A DNA stretch of 64,000 nt from Sipunculus nudus (Eukaryota > Annelida > Sipuncula > Golfingiida > Sipunculidae): the NCBI GenBank assembly GCA_026874595.1, contig CM049316.1, positions 77,014,676 to 77,078,675 of the forward strand, given 5' to 3'. Below, one piece after another: positions 57,558 to 64,000 of this stretch. The position numbers and the translations under genes are program-made. Numbering within the stretch: position 1 is the stretch's first letter; every line of letters starts with the position of its first letter. A model generated the notes under the pieces. That model did no database searches and was not told where the DNA came from. It saw only the letters and a list, made by a program, of their open reading frames with translations.

Positions 57558-57840
57558 GGGGCGGTGGTGTAATGGTTAAGGTGCCGGGCTCATGATCGAG
57601 AGGTCGTGAGTACGAATCCCGGTCAGACCCCCACCGTGCCAAGACCCTTAGGCAAGGTCCCAGCCGCAAGTGTGCCTCTGTCCACCCAGCAGTAGAAATG
57701 GGTACCAGTAAATACTAGGAAGGTAACCTGCGACGGACAAGCGTTTCACTCCTAAGTCGCTCCACGCTACCGAAACCTGGATAAGCTCCGGTCTGATGAG
57801 CCATTAGGCTCGGGTGTAAAAGCCCCAAAGGACCAGCCTT
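57558..57840 (+). mobile_element. tRNA-derived SINE
   Basis: A tRNA-like head has A box TGGTGTAATGG and a one-mismatch B box around agtacgaatccc, with a cgggctcatgatcgagaggt anticodon region. A conserved-looking body follows (ggtaacctgcgacggacaag) and then a tail region gagccattaggctcgggtgt. The head lacks a clean acceptor stem, so it is a SINE and not a functional tRNA gene. Confidence 0.8.
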
Positions 57841-58555
57841 GGGAAATAATACTTTCGCTGTACAGATCTAATGATTGCAACATGAATCACGTAAACTTGT
57901 GTATTCTGATCAGCATTAATGAAAAAATGAATTCGGTAAATGAATATGATAAAAAAATGTTTCTGTATTCAGCAGAAGCTGGAACACCCAGCGTTTGGTC
58001 CTCGCAGTTATTTTTTCTTCCAGTCGTGTTGTCATTTTTCTCTATGTCCCTTCTTCTGGGCACTTTAATACCCTCAATCACTACAATTAAAATCTGAAGA
58101 TAAATTCTGACAATTGGATCACGCTTGATCACGCTTACAGACACTGATTATACTCGTTGACCAGCGATATCCGGCAGTGTGAATTATGCACGAACCCAGA
58201 AAACATTTTTGAATTTTGCACTAATTTATGCTGAAAACGGATTTATCCAACGGATATAAGGACCTGCTAATGCACTTGTACTAATTATATGAATTATATG
58301 ATTATAAAAATTAATATTATAATTACATTATATAAACATTACTGAAAGATGGAATATAGTATAAACATAAAATATAAAGATAGACTTGTCTAAAAGTAAA
58401 ATACGTGTATATACTATAAATAATTCATATGAATGTTCTGACTAAATCTGAGGTACATAACATGTACTATAGAGATATAGCGAAACACCGATCGAATAAC
58501 AGGTTTGACTTGGAGGTAGTTTGAGATTCCCTGGCGCTATTCTGAATCGGAATAA
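57841..58555. other. Intergenic, nothing recognised
   Basis: AT-rich spacer between the SINE and the Ty3/Gypsy remnant. Short frames (57882-58097 and its complement) show no family features. Confidence 0.5.
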
Positions 58556-59880
58556 ATGATTTTCTCCCAAATAACATTATCAAAACCGGAAACTAATTTT
58601 TCTCAACTTGAGAAATATCATATTCATATCAAGAAACCTGTATGGTATACAGATCGTGTACATTTAACCTTGATTTTTGGTTCCAAGGAGAGAAAACCTG
58701 TTCTGGCAGCCACGAGGTTACAGAGATGGGCCATCCAGCCTTTTGCTTATCAGTATGAGATATATTACCACACTTCTGAGATTAATGCTCATGCAGACGC
58801 TGTTATAATATACATCTACCTTTACCCACAGGAGTGACAGAAGGAACTCCAGGATTCATCTGAGGATACACGTCTTATTAATGTTGCTCAGATAAACAGC
58901 TTACCAATCAACTCAGAAAATATCAACAGAGCAACAGATGCCGATGTCCTATTGGCCAAAGTGAAACTTTACGTGTCCACAGGCTGACCATAGAACATCG
59001 ACATTCCATAACATTTATTTCCCTACTATAATGAGACGATCAGACAACGATTGTTCGCTGTGGTGCAAACAAATGGTAATACCAGAAAACTTCAGAGCTG
59101 TTCTAAGCTGTCTACATGACGTACATCCAGGTATGGAGAGAAGGAAGGCTCCAGCACGTCAGCATGTTAGTTGGCTTAACTTGAATGAAGATAGAGTGAC
59201 GGCATGTACAGATTGTCAAGCTACACAAACTAAGCAGTGTACTCCTACTAACCCTTGAGTTTGCCATCAAACCCCTAAAAGTGTTCAACATTGACTTTGC
59301 GGGATCATTCATGAACAAGTAAGTCTATTTTGTTGTTGATGCTCGTACCAAAAGACCAGAAGTTACTTTGATGAGAGAAATAAACAGCGCTTTGACAACC
59401 CATATACCGAGAGAGCTGTTTGCACGTAAGAAACTATCGCTACCTGCAGAAATTTTAAGTGACAATGGCAAGCAGTTCACTTCTAAGGAATTACAAGAAT
59501 TTTATAATCAGAAAGGCATTCGCAATGTGCTCAAGGCTCGATATCATCCCAGTTCTAATGTTACTGCTGAGCGATTTATAAGTTCAAAACAGCTATGAAA
59601 TCAATGAAAAGTGAACTTGGTACAAGACATCAGAAGTTAAGTACATTTCTAATGATATTTCTTTCAACACCACAAGCAATGACCCGTACAACTCCGTCAG
59701 AAATATTCATTTGTAGGAGGATTCGTACTCGACTGGGCATTCGTACTGGACTTCGTGCAAATATTTATAATTCAATCATTACGAAGAGACTAAAGGTGAT
59801 TAGAGGTGATAAAGGCCCAAGGAGGGTTTTGTTCCTGTAAAGGACTACAAACTGAGCTCCGTAACTGTGCAGGTGAGACA
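58556..59880 (+). pseudogene. Ty3/Gypsy-type pol remnant (RNase H and integrase), broken
   Basis: Pieces in the usual pol order lie in shifting frames. There is an RNase H end at 58556-58800 (VLAATRLQRWAIQPFAYQYE, then HADA) and an integrase zinc-finger region at 59080-59260 (LHDVHPGMERR, VTACTDCQATQ). The integrase core spans 59290-59600, with the DFAG and LSDNGKQFTSKE motifs and an AER near the third acidic residue. A tail at 59595-59840 resembles the post-core region. Several stops and frameshifts separate them. No LTRs, gag or protease are seen. It is long dead. Confidence 0.85.
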
Positions 59881-60373
59881 CATTGTGGAAACGGCATATT
59901 GATCAATGGATAGACCTCCGAGTCATATGGCGTGTACATGCAGGAGTTTGGGATAAGGGGACGCATTATGTCTCTACCCTTCCCATGCTGTTACATTAAA
60001 GAAGACAATACCTTTTTTGTGCACATTTAAAGCTCTCTAAATGGAGATGCATTCTTTTTAGCACATTTGTGGTATAGAAATACACATTCTCCAAACTCTG
60101 TAAGACTACTAATTGTTTATTAACCAGAAACCCTAGAATAAAAAATAGGAAAAAACATGAAGTACCAGTATATCTTATCTGGCTCTTTCACATGAAAAGA
60201 AATATTAAAATAATGATCAAATGGCGTTTATTGTAATTTGTGGGAGTAAAGAACATGCAAACCATACAACTGATCTACAAGAACTACACTTAATGACTAT
60301 CAATACTCTTGAGTCAAAGAGTAAGTTACAAGTCTCCTTCAGAAGGGGAATTAGAGAACAGGCATTCTTCTTG
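59881..60373. other. Intergenic, nothing recognised
   Basis: About 490 bp of AT-rich spacer. Confidence 0.5.
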
Positions 60374-60559
60374 CAGGGGCGGATCCAGGATTTGGGAAAA
60401 GGAGGGGTCCAACCCAAGAGGACTATTGTAAAGGCCTATAAAAAGGTCCCCATGTCCAGAAGTGGGGGAGGGGGTCGAGGCCGCAAAAATTGCAAAAATT
60501 TCAGTGACTGAAAGGGGGGGGGGTGTCCCATGGACCCCCGCCCCCTGGATCCGCTTCTG
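60374..60559. mobile_element. 186-bp MITE with GGATCC-containing TIRs (hAT-like)
   Basis: Left CAGGGGCGGATCCAGG and right CCTGGATCCGCTTCTG are inverted repeats with two mismatches. Inner sequence has G/C runs. CAGGGG-type ends point to a hAT derivative, but the flanks do not give a clean 8-bp duplication. Confidence 0.75.
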
Positions 60560-61314
60560 TCTTGGAGGTGGCAATTTTGTTTATGTGCATTCTTATCTAC
60601 TCCGCTAGCTCTAACAGCATGTATATAAATGTACACATGCTGTACACAGCCGCAATGTAAACTTGTTAACTGCTGGTCAGTGATTGGACTGCTTGTCATT
60701 CGCCGGTCTGCCCGTTTGATTTTTGTTGCATGTGTTTGTATTTTGGTGTTTTATTTCGTCTTTGACGGGATCAGGGAATTAAAAATGCCACGCTTTGTAG
60801 CTTATCCCTTATTCAACAAGAGGTTTTATGCTAATACGAGTTAAGAAATTGAGACTGACACTAAAATTAATCAAGAAGATTTAGCGGGACGTGGACAAGC
60901 AGCGCCCCTTATAAACACGTCCCTGAGAAAATACCAAGACCTGTGCATGAACAATGAGGACTTTGGTTGGCCCATTATAACTACTAGAGCGTATTTGTTG
61001 CACTTCCAGGTCATCCTTAAGTATAACTGTTAACTTTGTAAAAACACAACTTTGTGAGCTTATTAAGCGAAATGTTCAGGCATGCTCAAGTAATTTACGA
61101 AATTAGGAACCCCTTAACATTTGATTAACAGATTAAGGACGGCTCTCCAACACCCCTGTTAGTACATGTACACTAAACAAAGAAATACCTCAAGAGATTC
61201 CTAACAACAGTGAAACAGTTATAACCCAGTAGAGTGTTTCGTCAGGTTGTGAAGTTTGGTGATACAAGTAGTGGTGATTATGTTTTTCTTGGTGAATCGG
61301 AAAGTAAAAGGGAA
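60560..61314. other. Intergenic, nothing recognised
   Basis: Contains a 71-codon frame (60629-60844) with a hydrophobic stretch and no recognisable family. I do not call it a gene. Confidence 0.45.
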
Positions 61315-61795
61315 CACAAAACAGGAAATCCAGATCCTCAAAGTTAAACAGAAACAAGAAGTTCAGGTCCTTAAAGTTAAACAGAAAACAGGAAGTCCAG
61401 GTCCTTAAAGTTAAATTGAGAAAAAAAACAGGAATTATAGGTTTTTACAGTTAAACGCAGAACAGTAAGTCTAATTCTTCATAGTTTAACACAAAACAGG
61501 AAGTCTAGGTCCTTTGAGTTAAACATAAAACAAAAAGTCTAGGTCCTCAAAATTAAAGACAAATTAGGAAAATTATAGGTCCTCAAGTTTAACAGAAAAC
61601 AGGACTTCTAGATAATTAAAGTTACAATGTAAAATAGGAAGACCAAGTCCTTTAAGTTAAATACAGAACAGGGAGTCGAGGTCCTAAAAGTTAAACATAA
61701 AACAAGAAATCTAGGTCTTTAAAGTTAAACACAAAACAGGAAGTCGAGGTCCTCGAAATTAAACATAAAATAGAAAGTCTAGGCCCTCAATATAT
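61315..61795. repeat. 34-36-bp minisatellite
   Basis: About 13 diverged units on the pattern aaaacaggaagtctaggtcc then tcaaagttaaac. The units vary by small indels. No coding frame. Confidence 0.9.
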
Positions 61796-61799
61796 TAGA

Positions 61800-64000
61800 G
61801 ACTTTATTTCAGGGACATAACTTTATTTAATCAAGATTTGATTGTATACCCAAAATTAGATCTGAATTTTGCATTTTTTCTTTAAATAATGAGCATTATT
61901 ATAAGTCGGTACCTAAAATTTTGCCAAACTTTGGCCATGGCACGTTTTTTTCAGCTCAGCTGGCTTATGTAATCAATTACCCTAGAAGCCTGTCACTAAA
62001 AATCTAGGGAGGTCAATAAAAAATCTCCTTGGAATCCTGAAATGAGGTCCCTGCGACCTAAATCCTCCGAGCTATGGGGCTTGTAATTATACCCCCAGAA
62101 TAATAAAAAAAATTATACAAAACCTCCAATATCTTGATGATAAATACATGGGTTGTCATGAATCTTGCCTTGAATATTGACCATGACTAGTTTTGTCATT
62201 TCCCAAAAAGTGGTGGCGCCACCTGTATTTTTACGAATGTTTTTCTTAATTTTTACAATAAAAATGACAACAGTCATGTCAATTTCTCGGCAGTAATTCC
62301 ATCTAGTGTCCCAAAACCTGGTGTGTTAATTGATCGCAAGTGGGTGCCCTAAAGTAATCCCCCTGTCTGTCCGTCTGTTTGTCTGACTGTTTGTCTGTAC
62401 ATCCGTCCACCAACATAAATTTGTTTCCAGATGATAACTCCAGGTTGGATTGACATATGGATTACAAGCTTGACTTACATATGGCCCACCACTAAAGCAA
62501 GGACTGCATGATTTTGGTCATGAGGTCAAAGATCAAGGTTACAGGACTCACTTATTTAAGAAGATTATGGCTGCATTTTAAGCCAAGCTTTTCATCCCAA
62601 ATTTTCCATCTTGCACATTTAGCTGACTTGCTAGTATGGGGAGAGCATAAATTAATTTGGGGACACAAGGTCAAAGGTCAAGGTCACAGAGGCCATCTGT
62701 TCACAAAATTGTTTCTAGATGATAACTTCAGTTTAATATGACATATCGGTTTCAAACTAAAATCATGTATGGCTCACCACTGAAGTAAGAACCCTGTCGG
62801 GTTTTGGGTCCAGGGGTCAAAGGTCAAGGGCACATGACCCATTTTTTTTAAGATAATGTGTATGCATTTCAAGCCAAACTTTTCATCAAAAACTTTCCAT
62901 CTTCAAAATACTGCTCATCTGTCAATAACAGAAGATTCTTTTCGATTTTGCGGTCATAGGGTCAAATTCAAGGTCACAGGGCCAATCCATTCACAAATCA
63001 GTTCATTGATAATATTTCTGCTTTGGATAAACAGATTGGCTTCAAACCTGATTTTTTATTGACCAACCACTTAAGTTCAAGGTCCAGAGGTCAAAGGGGA
63101 AGGTCACAGGAGCCTCTTCTTCGAAAAGATTGTGGATGGACTGTAAATCAAACTTTTCATCCCAAACTTTCCATCTTTCACACATGGCTTACTTGCCCTA
63201 AGTGGAAGAAACCTTTAGATTTTGAGATTACCTGTGCAGAGGTCAAGGTCACTTGACAAACTTTTTTAAAAGACTGCAAGTTCAAGGATAATAAGTTCTC
63301 AATTTTTTTGGTCACAAGGTCATTGGTTAAGGTCACAGGACCCTCATTCTGAAAAAATTCTTTAAAATATCCTTATGGACAAATTCAGCTTAGCCTCGAG
63401 GCCTATTGGTCCATAGTTCCTGAAAGCACTGTTGATTTAATTTCGTATTATGCTTGCATAAGGAGTTCAGCTTCTAAATTCTGAAATTTGAAAGGATTTG
63501 GCCAAAAACTGTAGCTTTTAGCAGAGTTTTAATGAGACCATGTCATCGTTACCCCTAGGCAAAACTGAAGTCCCTCTTCTGTCACCTGTATGTCACCCTT
63601 GTTTGCCCTTTCAGACTAATTATACATGCTTCAAGTGGGACATACTGAGCAACCAGGGCTCGCAACAGGTGTCCAACCACCCTCCTCTAGTAGTTGTTTT
63701 GGCCAATAACATAACAATAAACAATAATGAAATAAATTTTTATTGGTTTATAATAAAAACTTTAAGAACAATTAATGGAAAAGGAATGTTATAGTTAATG
63801 AGTAACAGGGAATTACCTTGCAATTACTGATGTTGTGTGGCTCTTGTATGAATGGCCTCAGATGTAATCCAAATGACACCATATAGTCATCTTTGGGTAT
63901 TTTTCATTTCAATTGTAATAATGAAAAAACAATTCTTCTTTACTATTAGGGATTATATTGTAGTCCGGTTCAAATGACAAACGGCCACAACATGTTGTAG
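61800..64000. repeat. Composite modular repeat to the window end
   Basis: 61800-61950 matches 34215-34360. Then a degraded family A right-end arm (cagctcagctggctt) and one A-type module with GGTGGCGCCACC (62212) follow. 62390-63370 holds about four diverged modules of about 200 bp with caaaggtcaaggtcac and cttttcatcccaaactttcc. 63420-63760 matches 34360-34680. The order (shared flank, insert, shared flank) suggests the same parent repeat as 33046-34870 with extra modules. It continues off the right edge. Confidence 0.65.

Noticed and set aside
57558-57640. A functional tRNA gene
   Set aside because: The A and B boxes are present but acceptor pairing is poor and the sequence continues into a SINE body.
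61315-61795. Repeats as a regulatory array or CRISPR-like locus
   Set aside because: Contiguous diverged units of 34-36 bp without spacers: a plain minisatellite.

Overview
This is a eukaryotic nuclear window, most likely from a lophotrochozoan and probably a bivalve-like mollusc. The reasons are AT-rich DNA, spliced genes with GT-AG introns of 0.3 to 11 kb, dense TIR DNA elements, and tandem-repeat-cored interspersed repeats of the kind common in bivalves. The species cannot be fixed from the sequence. I see no bacterial operon, CRISPR array, rRNA gene or viral genome.

Two complete conserved genes make up the coding content, and I assembled both exon by exon with consistent splice phases. 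CEP76 (centrosomal protein of 76 kDa, 665 aa, 12 coding exons) lies on the minus strand from 29364 down to 4401. MEAK7/TLDC1 (TLDc-domain mTOR-associated lysosomal protein, 452 aa, 8 coding exons) lies on the plus strand from 29560 to 51710. Their start codons are 195 bp apart, head to head, around a compact promoter with ETS-, NRF1- and E-box-like motifs. One protein works at centrioles and the other at lysosomes, so the pairing implies shared transcription, not a shared pathway.

Almost everything else is repeats. 1-903 is a 38-bp minisatellite with a 448-bp higher-order period. CEP76 introns hold a TIR element (6151-7541), a minisatellite made of splice-donor units (8874-9297), tandem-core elements (9915-11266, 12301-14546, 15654-17330, 19238-20612, 25026-26537), a hAT-type element with an intact 8-bp TSD (15397-18443), a TA-flanked element (21544-22038) and a Penelope-like retroelement fragment (27443-28411). 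MEAK7 introns hold a small hAT-type element (30307-30757), a near-twin of the 6151 element (34906-36297), a diverged relative (36715-38932), two copies of a long modular repeat (39350-41455 and 45712-49672), a reversed tandem-core element (42402-43928) and a tRNA-derived SINE. Downstream of MEAK7 are another SINE (57558-57840), a ruined Ty3/Gypsy pol (58556-59880), a small MITE (60374-60559), a 34-bp minisatellite (61315-61795) and a composite repeat running to the window end.

The most notable signals are these. Three sequence-unrelated repeat families share one architecture: a left mini-hairpin, an arm, a tandem core, and a terminal hairpin built from a copy of the arm plus its inverse. The CEP76 exon 8 donor has been amplified into an array of decoy donors. 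The last MEAK7 acceptor is duplicated so that the first copy gives an immediate stop, removing the exon for the C-terminal helix. A 12-bp palindrome, GGTGGCGCCACC, recurs about 14 times across different repeats.
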